Shown here: piece by piece, positions 25,253 to 32,192 of the stretch
Position numbering within the stretch: position 1 is the first letter of the stretch
How the letters are laid out: the number at the start of each line of letters is the position of its first letter
NCBI RefSeq assembly: GCF_900141815.1
Contig: NZ_FQYR01000003.1
Span: 682,001 to 746,000 of the forward strand
Direction: 5' to 3'
DNA: 64,000 nucleotides
Source: Rubritalea squalenifaciens DSM 18772
GTDB lineage: Bacteria > Verrucomicrobiota > Verrucomicrobiia > Verrucomicrobiales > Akkermansiaceae
Made by a program: the position numbers and the translations under genes
The notes under the pieces: model-generated
Database searches by the model: none
Seen by the model: the letters and a program-made list of their open reading frames with translations, nothing else
Told to the model about the DNA's origin: nothing

Positions 25253-25603
25253 ATGAAAGCCGATATTGCAATGATCGACACCCCTAAGTGCCTGAACACG
25301 AGTAAAGTAGCTCGTCTTAAAAAGGGGCTGGAGGCGGATGCCTTTGTTGACATAGCAAAAATCTACAAGGCATTATCGCACCCATCCCGCTTGCAGGTGC
25401 TTTATTTGCTGGGTCTGGAACCGTGCTGTGTCTGCGATTTATCTCACGTCATGGGTATTCCAGTCCCTACAGCGTCACAATACCTCAGAATACTGAGGAA
25501 AGCAGGACTCGTAGAATTCGAAAAGGATGGAAAATTTATCATCTATTCCCTGACCTTGACGGCTCGAAGCCTGGGGGATCTAGGTAAAGTAAATGGCATT
25601 TAA
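25253..25603 (+). CDS. ArsR/SmtB-family metal-responsive repressor
   Basis: Winged-helix repressor that leaves DNA when metal binds. 116 residues from the ATG at 25253; the ATG at 25271 (110 aa) is an alternative supported by the promoter position, and an in-frame ATG at 25190 would cross the operator. The fold is clear: YKALSHPSRLQVLYLLG, then the CCVCDLSHVMGIPV helix, PTASQYLRILRKAGLVEFEKDGK (recognition helix and wing). Cys58, Cys59 and Cys61 form the alpha-3 thiolate site known from ArsR/CadC; Cys13 could be an N-terminal ligand. Divergent from the czc operon, which it most likely controls. Confidence 0.92.
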   Translation: MKADIAMIDTPKCLNTSKVARLKKGLEADAFVDIAKIYKALSHPSRLQVLYLLGLEPCCVCDLSHVMGIPVPTASQYLRILRKAGLVEFEKDGKFIIYSLTLTARSLGDLGKVNGI

Positions 25604-25875
25604 TGGCCATTTACCTTTGAGATTGTTCGATGGCTGCAGAATACATCCCAGGAGAAGGGAGAGCGGCACAAGCAGTAGCTGCGAGAAGGCTTTCCCTTCG
25701 GGCTTACTACTTGCAGTTCAACGCCTTCGACTGAAAGGCTTCGCCTCCTCAAACTCTAGAAAGTGGCGGCATTAGCCACAGAGAATTAGGGAACCGCTGA
25801 TTTGAGCTTCCCCACGGATTTCGTACAGGGAGTGTCCTAAATTTTGTTAGTTCATTTATGCAGCCTTTGCAAGCT
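25604..25875. other. Right cargo edge: no intact gene
   Basis: 272 bases between arsR and the terminal stub. A 61-codon frame (25593-25775) shows no family features. The stretch around 25827-25846 (GAGTGTCCTAAATTTTG) reads like the end of an insertion sequence, but no second end or transposase piece is present, so this is only a suspicion. The segment ends in AAGCT beside the stub. Confidence 0.4.
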
Positions 25876-25945
25876 GGGGTTTTTTGCACATCCCCCAAAA
25901 ATGACCCTCAGATTGTGCATTTTTGGGGGATGTGCAAAAAACCCC
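25876..25945 (+). mobile_element. 70-bp deletion stub of the Tn3 element (miniature inverted-repeat element)
   Basis: Bases 25876-25903 equal the first 28 bases of the transposon (13296-13323). Bases 25897-25945 equal its last 49 bases (17090-17138), including the tnpA stop. The two segments share AAAAATG (25897-25903), so the stub arose by a deletion of about 3.8 kb at a 7-base microhomology between the left repeat and the tnpA 3' end. It keeps the 37-base right repeat but no res site, tnpR or tnpA. Same orientation as the full copy. Confidence 0.93.
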
Positions 25946-25950
25946 AGTTA
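25946..25950 (+). repeat. Right 5-bp target-site duplication (AGTTA)
   Basis: Direct copy of 13291-13295, abutting the outer end of the stub. Host sequence leading to comM resumes here. Confidence 0.85.
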
Positions 25951-26014
25951 GTGTGTTTTTGTGAACACTATTTGTGTTGATGCTGATTTCGTTTCATGCT
26001 AAGGCATAGTCATC

Positions 26015-27553
26015 ATGCTAGTGAAGGTATTCTCTGCTGCACTACAAGGTGTGGATGCTGTCGAAGTCGAGGTCGAGGTGAACTCTGTCAAAAAGGACAA
26101 GTTTACCATGCAAATTGTTGGGTTGCCGGATGCCTCCGTGCGAGAGAGTTCACAGCGGGTGTTGAGCGCTATTTCGAATAGTGCGCTGGCCTTCAATACC
26201 GGCTTAAATACGGTCAATCTAGCACCAGCTGACTTGAGGAAGGAGGGACCCAGCTTTGACCTACCAATCGCTGTTGCCATGGCGGCTGCCGGTATGGAAA
26301 AGGATATTCCAAGGTTCGAGCAATATATGATGGTGGGTGAGCTGGCTTTGGACGGGAGCCTTCGGCCTGTAAAAGGGGTGATATCTATTGCTCTTGAGGC
26401 CAGAAAGCGGGGCAAGACGCGGTTGATTGTTCCAGAGGTAAATGCTGCTGAGGCAGCGGTAGTGGAAGGTGTAGAAGTCTACGGGATGGAAAACCTGCAT
26501 GCTACCTGGAGATTTCTGACAGGAGAAGAGATGCGTGCGCCCTATGATCTGGACCGGCAGAGTTTCTTTAGTTCTCGTAGAGTCTATCAAGAGGATCTAT
26601 GCGATGTGAAAGGTCAGCATATGGTGAAGCGCGCTCTCGAGGTGGCTGCAGCCGGTGGTCACAATTTACTCATGGTAGGGCCTCCTGGGACTGGTAAATC
26701 AATGATTGCCAAGAGGATGGGTACCATTCTTCCAGATATGACGGAAGATGAGGCCATTCAGGCCACGAAGATTCATTCCATCAGCGGAAGATTGAACGGT
26801 AAGGATTCGTTTATGGTCACGCGGCCGTTCCGTTCGCCACATCACACGATTAGTGATGCTGGATTGTTAGGTGGCGGTACAAACCCTGGACCCGGTGAGG
26901 TTAGTTTAGCACATAACGGAGTTTTGTTTCTAGATGAGTTGCCTGAATTCAGGAGGCAGACGCTTGAGGTGCTGCGAGCTCCTCTGGAGGACAGGGAGAC
27001 AACGATCTCCAGAGCCATGGGGAGTGTGACTTTTCCAAGTGATTGCCTGTTGATTGCCGCAATGAATCCATGTCCATGCGGTTATTATGGGGATTTGAAG
27101 CGCGAGTGCCGCTGTTCTCCGGTTCAGATCGAGAGATACCGACGTAAGATTTCAGGCCCTTTGTTAGATAGAATTGATCTCCATGTGGAAGTGCCTCTCG
27201 TTCCCTACAAGGAACTCAAGGAGGGAAGTGGCGGAGAGAGTTCCGAAGTGATTCGTGGACGGGTAACGGAGGCCAGGGATCGCCAGCTTCACCGATTCAG
27301 AGCTCATCAGGGCGTATTTAGTAATGCCTCAATGCCGAGCAGCATGGTAGCCAAGCATTGCAAGTTAGATGAAGCTTCTTCCAAACAGCTTGAGCAAGCG
27401 ATGGAGATGCTCAACTTCTCGGCGCGCGCCCATGACCGTATTCTTAAGGTTGCTAGAACCCTGGCTGATCTAGAAGCGCAGGAAAGTATACAGCTTGGTC
27501 ATATTCTTGAGGCTATTCAGTACCGCTCACTGGATAGAAAGCTTATGATGTGA
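26015..27553 (+). CDS. comM: YifB/ComM-family Mg-chelatase-like AAA+ ATPase
   Basis: Hexameric helicase-like AAA+ protein. In other bacteria ComM promotes branch migration during natural transformation. 512 residues, normal length. The N-terminal ChlI-like domain reads [32 protein letters not shown]. Walker A is GPPGTGKS at 222-229. [31 protein letters not shown] is the Walker B/sensor block, [11 protein letters not shown] is diagnostic, and a C-terminal Mg-chelatase domain ends the protein. The start at 26015 has a weak TAAGG upstream. Before the mobile unit inserted it lay about 140 bases downstream of trxB. Confidence 0.93.
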   Translation: MLVKVFSAALQGVDAVEVEVEVNSVKKDKFTMQIVGLPDASVRESSQRVLSAISNSALAFNTGLNTVNLAPADLRKEGPSFDLPIAVAMAAAGMEKDIPRFEQYMMVGELALDGSLRPVKGVISIALEARKRGKTRLIVPEVNAAEAAVVEGVEVYGMENLHATWRFLTGEEMRAPYDLDRQSFFSSRRVYQEDLCDVKGQHMVKRALEVAAAGGHNLLMVGPPGTGKSMIAKRMGTILPDMTEDEAIQATKIHSISGRLNGKDSFMVTRPFRSPHHTISDAGLLGGGTNPGPGEVSLAHNGVLFLDELPEFRRQTLEVLRAPLEDRETTISRAMGSVTFPSDCLLIAAMNPCPCGYYGDLKRECRCSPVQIERYRRKISGPLLDRIDLHVEVPLVPYKELKEGSGGESSEVIRGRVTEARDRQLHRFRAHQGVFSNASMPSSMVAKHCKLDEASSKQLEQAMEMLNFSARAHDRILKVARTLADLEAQESIQLGHILEAIQYRSLDRKLMM

Positions 27554-27655
27554 TAGGATTCAGGTTTTGATGTAGGGTTGCTAAGGTCTTTCGGGATTGG
27601 TAATCTGCTGTAGCTAAGGTCGTTTGAGTGGAGTAGTAAAACAGCTGCTATTTCT

Positions 27656-28438
27656 ATGCTTGAGGAAAGTGATGTCAGAAAAATGGTTAGGCTGCTCGCG
27701 GAGACTGTAGCGGTGGATGGAGGGCAAGCAGCCAAGAAGAGATATCTAATGAACGGCTTGTGCCGTTTGGTGGATGCCGATTCTTGTGTCTGGGCGCTTG
27801 GCTGCCACATTAATCCTGGAGAACCCCAGGTCTATGTGAGTTTTCTTCATGAGGGTTTTGAGGAAGAACGTTTCACCAAATTGATCTCGGCAGCTGAACA
27901 TCCAGTGATGGGAAAGGTGGTGGAGCCATTCTTTCAAGAGTTGGCAGATACGGGGCAACACCTGACATGGACAAGGGAGCAGATCGACCCTAAGGGGCTA
28001 GCTATGCAGGATGGTATTCGTGAGTTGTGGGAGGATGCGGATATCGGTTCTTTGGTGATGAGCTATTATCCGCTGGATCAGGACTCAACAAGTAGCGTGG
28101 TTTTCTATCGCAGGCTGAGTCAGGCGGCTTTTTCCGAGAGAGACCGTAGGATCATCCACATCATTCTGGGGGAAGTTTCCTGGCTCCATCTTACAGGTTG
28201 GCCCAATGACCGAGGGGCTAGCGTACCTGAGTTGTCCCCTAGGCAGCGCGTGGTGCTTAATCTGTTGCTTGAAGGTATGGGGAGAAAGCAGATTGCTCAC
28301 CAGCTAGAGATCACCGAGAATACAGTGTCCGGTTACATCAAAGAGATTTACAGGCATTTCTCGGTAAATTCTCACGCACAACTAGTCAGGAGAATGCTGG
28401 CTGCGGATTTGAAGTCTGAAGGGGCGCCCCCCAAATGA
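27656..28438 (+). CDS. LuxR-family transcriptional regulator
   Basis: 260-residue DNA-binding protein. The C-terminal LuxR/GerE helix-turn-helix is clear at about 190-250: LSPRQRVVLNLLLEGMGRKQIAHQLEITENTVSGYIKEIYRHF. The N-terminal 185 residues look like a GAF- or PAS-like sensing domain (VDADSCVWALGCHINPGEPQVYVSFLHEG) but were not assigned to a family. It is not a response regulator, since no receiver aspartate is seen. It stands alone, 102 bases after comM. Signal unknown. Confidence 0.88.
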   Translation: MLEESDVRKMVRLLAETVAVDGGQAAKKRYLMNGLCRLVDADSCVWALGCHINPGEPQVYVSFLHEGFEEERFTKLISAAEHPVMGKVVEPFFQELADTGQHLTWTREQIDPKGLAMQDGIRELWEDADIGSLVMSYYPLDQDSTSSVVFYRRLSQAAFSERDRRIIHIILGEVSWLHLTGWPNDRGASVPELSPRQRVVLNLLLEGMGRKQIAHQLEITENTVSGYIKEIYRHFSVNSHAQLVRRMLAADLKSEGAPPK

Positions 28439-28767
28439 GGGGATAGGCAGATCAGGGGAGTAGGAGTATAGTGGTTGTCACTCTAGAGAGCAATTGCTGC
28501 CTCAGGCAGCCATCTAGTAGAGTTACGCAGGAGAAAGTGTGTGTGTCATTCCTGACAAACTTTGCCTAGTTGCCCTCGGTATATCTCGCGAATTATCGTG
28601 AGATATACCATGAGCGACTCTCCTCGCCGTGGGTGAGTTGGGTTGATTTTGCGGTGCAGCCGGATATGCGTCTTGTTTTTTAAGTCCATGCTGGACGTGA
28701 GAGACATTTATGTCATAGCTGTGTCTATCCCGAATGGGATATTCATAAATTACATAGAAAAAACTTC
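28439..28767. other. 329-bp intergenic region with several short palindromes
   Basis: No credible gene. It contains a strong 13-base-pair hairpin (28578-28609, listed separately) and smaller inverted repeats: GTCCA/TGGAC at 28684-28696 and ATCCC/GGGAT at 28727-28740. It may hold the promoter and control sites of the DUF6941-like gene at 28768; no convincing -35/-10 pair was found. Confidence 0.5.
28578..28609. repeat. Strong inverted repeat (operator or RNA hairpin)
   Basis: GGTATATCTCGCG (28578-28590), loop AATTAT, CGTGAGATATACC (28597-28609): thirteen pairs with one G-T wobble. No T-run follows, so it is not a standard terminator. A dimeric regulator site is equally possible; the upstream LuxR-type gene is one candidate binder. 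Confidence 0.7.
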
Positions 28768-29199
28768 ATGGACATTCAAATTGCGACACTTTGCGACTTT
28801 GCAGCTGACTACAATGGCAAGATGGTAATCAACGGCACCTTCGATACCTTGGCTGCCCCTAAGATGCCAGTCATCCATCCACAGTGCTGCCTCGCCATGC
28901 GCCTCTGCATCACTCCAGAAGATTCCGGTAACCACAAGTTTACAGTCAACATCATCGATGAAGATGGCAACGCACTCGACGACAAGATGCCAATCGAGGC
29001 TGACATGCCGATTGAGCTTCCTGAGAACGTACCATTTATGACACGTAACCTGATCCTTAATCTCCAGGGTCTTCGTTTCCCTGAAGATGGAATCTACTCC
29101 ATCGACATTAGTGTTGATGACGAGCTTCTTTCCCGTATTCCACTTCGTATCGTTGAAGTGGATCAACAACAACAACAACAGCAGCAACCAACTGCCTAA
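28768..29199 (+). CDS. DUF6941-like protein with a polyglutamine tail
   Basis: 143 residues. MDIQIATLCDFAADYNGKMVINGTFDTL matches the start of a small beta-sandwich family found beside varied genes (DUF6941, recognised from memory). LCITPEDSGNHKFTVNIIDEDG and GIYSIDISVDDELLSRIPLRIVEV complete the fold. The C-terminus ends VDQQQQQQQQPTA, eight glutamines encoded by a CAA/CAG repeat at about 29164-29187. No signal peptide. Function unknown. The SDR gene starts 30 bases later. Confidence 0.8.
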   Translation: MDIQIATLCDFAADYNGKMVINGTFDTLAAPKMPVIHPQCCLAMRLCITPEDSGNHKFTVNIIDEDGNALDDKMPIEADMPIELPENVPFMTRNLILNLQGLRFPEDGIYSIDISVDDELLSRIPLRIVEVDQQQQQQQQPTA

Positions 29200-29229
29200 G
29201 CGGAAGCTTGATTTAAAGACCCCTTTAAA

Positions 29230-30051
29230 ATGACGGAATCATATCCCCTGTATCGTTCCGCACTTATCACCGGGGCCTCTGCTGGCCTCGGTGAAGAGTT
29301 CGCTCTACAGCTTGCCGAAAATTGTCATCAAATTATCCTAGTGGCGCGCCGCTCGGACAAACTGCATGAATTGGCGAGTGAGTTGCGGAAGAGAAACCCC
29401 AATCTTGATGTGCTGCATTTTGCGGTGGATCTCACGAACCAACAAGAGCGTGAGGATTTCATTACATTGCTAGTCGAGCACGGCGCTCAGCCTGACTTGC
29501 TAGTAAACAATGCAGGCATGGGCGACTATGGTGAATTTGTGCAGGCAGAGTGGCCCAAGCTGGAGCAGATGCTCAAGCTTAACATTAATGCTCTGACTCA
29601 CCTGACTCACGCCTTGTTGCCCAAGATGATCGAGTCGGGTAGCGGGGCTATATTGAATGTAAGCTCCTTGGCGAGCATTCTCCCTATTCCGGATTTTGCT
29701 GTATATGCGGCCACTAAGGCTTACGTTACCAGCTTCACTGAGGCAATTCGCATGGAGCTGAAGGGGACTGGTGTGAATGCACTGGCATTGTGCCCAGGTC
29801 CCGTCCACACGGAGTTTGGTTCCGTGGCAATGAGGGATGATCAGCAGAACAAGATCCCTGGAAAGGAGTTTTTCTACACACCTAAAGAGCAGGTGGTAGC
29901 TGAAGCGCTGGACGGGTTGGTCAAGGATCGCGCGAGGGTTTACCCGGGATGGAAAATTGGCTTAGCTGCCGCAGCGATCTCCTTACTACCAGTCGTGGCT
30001 ATTCGACTTATCATGGGAACGCGACCACGCAAATTACCCACAGATGTCTAG
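29230..30051 (+). CDS. Short-chain dehydrogenase/reductase
   Basis: 273-residue classical-type SDR that oxidises or reduces an unknown substrate with NAD(P). The cofactor loop is GASAGLG at 15-21 and NNAG lies near 95. The catalytic Ser is in NVSSLASIL and the YAATK motif has Tyr159 and Lys163. The C-terminal extension ends in a hydrophobic helix (KIGLAAAAISLLPVVAIRLIMG), suggesting membrane association, as in DltE/YqjQ-like SDRs. Directly after the DUF6941-like gene. Confidence 0.9.
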   Translation: MTESYPLYRSALITGASAGLGEEFALQLAENCHQIILVARRSDKLHELASELRKRNPNLDVLHFAVDLTNQQEREDFITLLVEHGAQPDLLVNNAGMGDYGEFVQAEWPKLEQMLKLNINALTHLTHALLPKMIESGSGAILNVSSLASILPIPDFAVYAATKAYVTSFTEAIRMELKGTGVNALALCPGPVHTEFGSVAMRDDQQNKIPGKEFFYTPKEQVVAEALDGLVKDRARVYPGWKIGLAAAAISLLPVVAIRLIMGTRPRKLPTDV

Positions 30052-30140
30052 ATCATAGATCTTGAGTGACTTGGGCGTGTTTTACACGCTGTTAACTCGA
30101 GCGAAAGATTGAAGCGCGCGTTTGATTGCGGGCTTGATCT

Positions 30141-30170
30141 TTGTGACTTTAGGGGTGGCTTGTATATAAA
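30141..30170 (+). promoter_or_regulatory. Candidate promoter of cysJ
   Basis: TTGTGA (30141-30146) and TATAAA (30165-30170) with an 18-base spacer. It predicts a start near 30177 and a leader of about 150 bases before the cysJ ATG at 30327. Confidence 0.45.
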
Positions 30171-30173
30171 ATC

Positions 30174-30311
30174 TAGCAATCCCGGATATTGGGCATTATC
30201 ATCTGTTCTGGATTGCTAAGTACGAAATCAGCATACTGGCACAGTCAGGGCTTGCATGCTTCACACCTTTTAAGCAATTTGTCCGCCCCCTTCGAAATGG
30301 TTTCTGAAGGG
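30174..30311 (+). promoter_or_regulatory. Structured 5' leader of cysJ (possible cis-acting RNA element)
   Basis: Two inverted repeats lie in the leader. TAGCAATCC (30174-30182) pairs perfectly with GGATTGCTA (30210-30218). CCCTTCGAAA (30288-30297) pairs with TTTC plus GAAGGG (30301-30311) with one bulged T and a three-base loop. The second hairpin covers the purine-rich GAAGGG, a possible ribosome site 15 bases from the ATG. No known riboswitch consensus was recognised. Confidence 0.5.
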
Positions 30312-30326
30312 AACAAGATTTCTATT

Positions 30327-32072
30327 ATGTCACAGCCGAATTACATTCCTGATGATGCTCCCTTCACTGCCGAACAACGGCAGTGGCTCAATAATCTCGT
30401 AGGTAACTTTATCAGTGACCTGACGTCTGGCCGAGGACTTACTGGTCAGGGATCAGCGCCCGCGATTCCAGTTACTATTCTTATTGGCTCACAGACAGGC
30501 AATTCGGAATCACTTGGGAAGAAACTCTCCAAGGCAATGGCCAAACTCAACTTCAATCCAGAGGTGATTGATATGGCCTCCTATGAGAAGGAGAAGCTGC
30601 CATCTGAGCAGAACGTTCTGATCATTACCTCCACCTATGGTGACGGGGAACCACCAGACAACGCAGCAGACCTTCATGAGTGGATTCTCAGCGATGCCGC
30701 CCCGAGTCTTGAGGGGGTTAATTTCTCCGTGCTTGCTCTTGGTGATACTGAGTATCCTGATTTCTGTAAGTGCGGTATCGAGTTTGATACCCGCTTCGAG
30801 CAACTCGGTGCCACGCGCATCTATGATCGTGTTGATTGCGACGTTGATTTCGATGAGCCGTTTGCCCTGTGGCGTGATGGCGTGATGGATGCACTTGGGG
30901 GATCTCAGGCAGCAGTTGCGCCAGCGTTTGAAGAGCCTACAGAGGATGGATACAGCAAGAAGAATCCATTCCGTGCTGATGTGCTTCAGAACTACAACCT
31001 GAATACAGATGATTCTGAGCGCCAAACTCAGCATGTTGAAATCAGTCTTGATGGTTCTGGTATCGAGTACGAAGTGGGAGATGCACTTGGTGTTTTGCCG
31101 CAGAATGATGTAGCCTTGGTAGATGAGATTCTTGAGAATCTGCCGTTCAAGCCTACTGAAGAGGTTCCTCTTCCCGGTGGCGGTGAGGCTACTCTGCGCG
31201 AAGCACTTATTGAGCACTACGACATCCGTAATCTGAATAAGAAATTTATCGAAAGCTGGCAGGCACGCAGTGGTTCACCATTCTTGAGGTCACTTGTGGA
31301 GGCTGACAGCAAAGAAGCCTACGAGGATTTCTGTTGGGGACGTGAGTTGATCGATCTCATTACTGACCATCCAGCAGACTTTGAAGATGCTGAGGAGTTT
31401 GTAGCTGTCCTTAAGAAGTTGCAGCCTAGATTGTACTCCATTGCTTCATCACCAAATGCAAATCCTGGTGAAGTTCATCTCACTGTCGGCGTAGTTCGCT
31501 ACAACAGTCATTACCGCAACCGCGGAGGAGTGTGTTCAACTTTCCTTTCTGATCGCGTTAACGGAGTGCAGCCGGGCGTATTTGTCCACAGCAATAAGGC
31601 GTTCCGTTTACCTGAGAATGGAGAGACTCCAGTGATCATGGTAGGTCCTGGTACTGGTATTGCGCCATTCCGAGCATTTCTCCAAGAGCGTAAAGTTTCC
31701 GGTGCTAAAGGTGGAAACTGGCTCTTCTTCGGTAACCCCTATGAGTCCAAGGATTTCCTTTATAAGGATGAGTTGGAGGAGCTTCAGAAGGAGGGTGTGC
31801 TCACTAAGCTTGATACAGCATTCTCAAGAGATCAGGCCGAGAAAGTTTATGTCCAGCACAGAATGCTTGAGCAAGGCGCTGAGCTATGGAAATGGCTTAG
31901 TGAAGACAAGGCCAGCTTCTACGTCTGCGGTGATGCATCCAGAATGGCGAAAGATGTTGATGCAGCCCTGCATAAGGTGGCTGAGCAACACGGCAAACTA
32001 AGCGAGGAAGAGGCGGCTGAATTTGTGAAGACGCTCAAGAAAGAGAAGCGTTACTGTCGCGACGTATATTAA
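30327..32072 (+). CDS. cysJ: Sulfite reductase (NADPH) flavoprotein, CysJ-like
   Basis: Diflavin reductase that passes electrons from NADPH through FAD and FMN to the sulfite reductase hemoprotein. 581 residues from the ATG at 30327; the frame is open from 30189, but that would cover the structured leader. The FMN domain begins ILIGSQTGNSESLG, with STYGDGEPPDNA. The FAD block is RLYSIASSPNANPGEVHLTVG and GGVCSTFLSDR. The NADP block is MVGPGTGIAPFRAFLQER. It ends KRYCRDVY as in CysJ. No hemoprotein gene (cysI) is adjacent. A terminator follows. Confidence 0.9.
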   Translation: MSQPNYIPDDAPFTAEQRQWLNNLVGNFISDLTSGRGLTGQGSAPAIPVTILIGSQTGNSESLGKKLSKAMAKLNFNPEVIDMASYEKEKLPSEQNVLIITSTYGDGEPPDNAADLHEWILSDAAPSLEGVNFSVLALGDTEYPDFCKCGIEFDTRFEQLGATRIYDRVDCDVDFDEPFALWRDGVMDALGGSQAAVAPAFEEPTEDGYSKKNPFRADVLQNYNLNTDDSERQTQHVEISLDGSGIEYEVGDALGVLPQNDVALVDEILENLPFKPTEEVPLPGGGEATLREALIEHYDIRNLNKKFIESWQARSGSPFLRSLVEADSKEAYEDFCWGRELIDLITDHPADFEDAEEFVAVLKKLQPRLYSIASSPNANPGEVHLTVGVVRYNSHYRNRGGVCSTFLSDRVNGVQPGVFVHSNKAFRLPENGETPVIMVGPGTGIAPFRAFLQERKVSGAKGGNWLFFGNPYESKDFLYKDELEELQKEGVLTKLDTAFSRDQAEKVYVQHRMLEQGAELWKWLSEDKASFYVCGDASRMAKDVDAALHKVAEQHGKLSEEEAAEFVKTLKKEKRYCRDVY

Positions 32073-32101
32073 TTAGACTCGTCCTTCTAAATGCAATTTA
32101 T

Positions 32102-32129
32102 AAAGCCCCGGCCTATGCTGGGGCTTTTT
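32102..32129 (+). terminator. Rho-independent terminator after cysJ
   Basis: AAAGCCCC (32102-32109), 10-base loop, GGGGCTTT (32120-32127), extending into a run of five T. 29 bases after the cysJ stop. Confidence 0.88.
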
Positions 32130-32192
32130 GTATTTAGGAATGATGTTGCCTAAGGGATTGTGTAATATGACGAATGGCTTAATCTAACGCTC

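Larger units (their letters stand above)
13296..25945. mobile_element. 12.65 kb Tn3-family cointegrate or composite carrying a metal-efflux locus
   Basis: The unit has a complete Tn3-family transposon at its left end (13296-17138) and a 70-base internally deleted copy at its right end (25876-25945), both in the same orientation. AGTTA duplications flank only the outermost ends; the bases beside the inner ends are AACCT (17139-17143) and AAGCT (25871-25875). Between them lie an orphan ParD-like gene, an MmeI fragment, a CDF gene, czcA, czcB, czcC, a Cys-rich secreted-protein gene and an arsR gene. Direct repeats of a Tn3 element around foreign DNA, with duplication only outside, fit an unresolved replicon fusion; a composite transposon would look the same. 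No replication gene is seen in the cargo. Confidence 0.82.

Noticed and set aside
25604-25875. Possible integron attC site or insertion-sequence end in the cargo edge
   Set aside because: No matching core-site pair for attC, and only one faint IS-like end without a partner or transposase fragment.
25871-25950. Independent insertion of the 70-base stub
   Set aside because: Its immediate flanks are AAGCT and AGTTA, so it has no duplication of its own; AGTTA pairs with the left end of the full copy instead.
30510-31217. 235-codon frame antisense to cysJ
   Set aside because: Inside a clear cysJ coding region; low-complexity composition and no family features.
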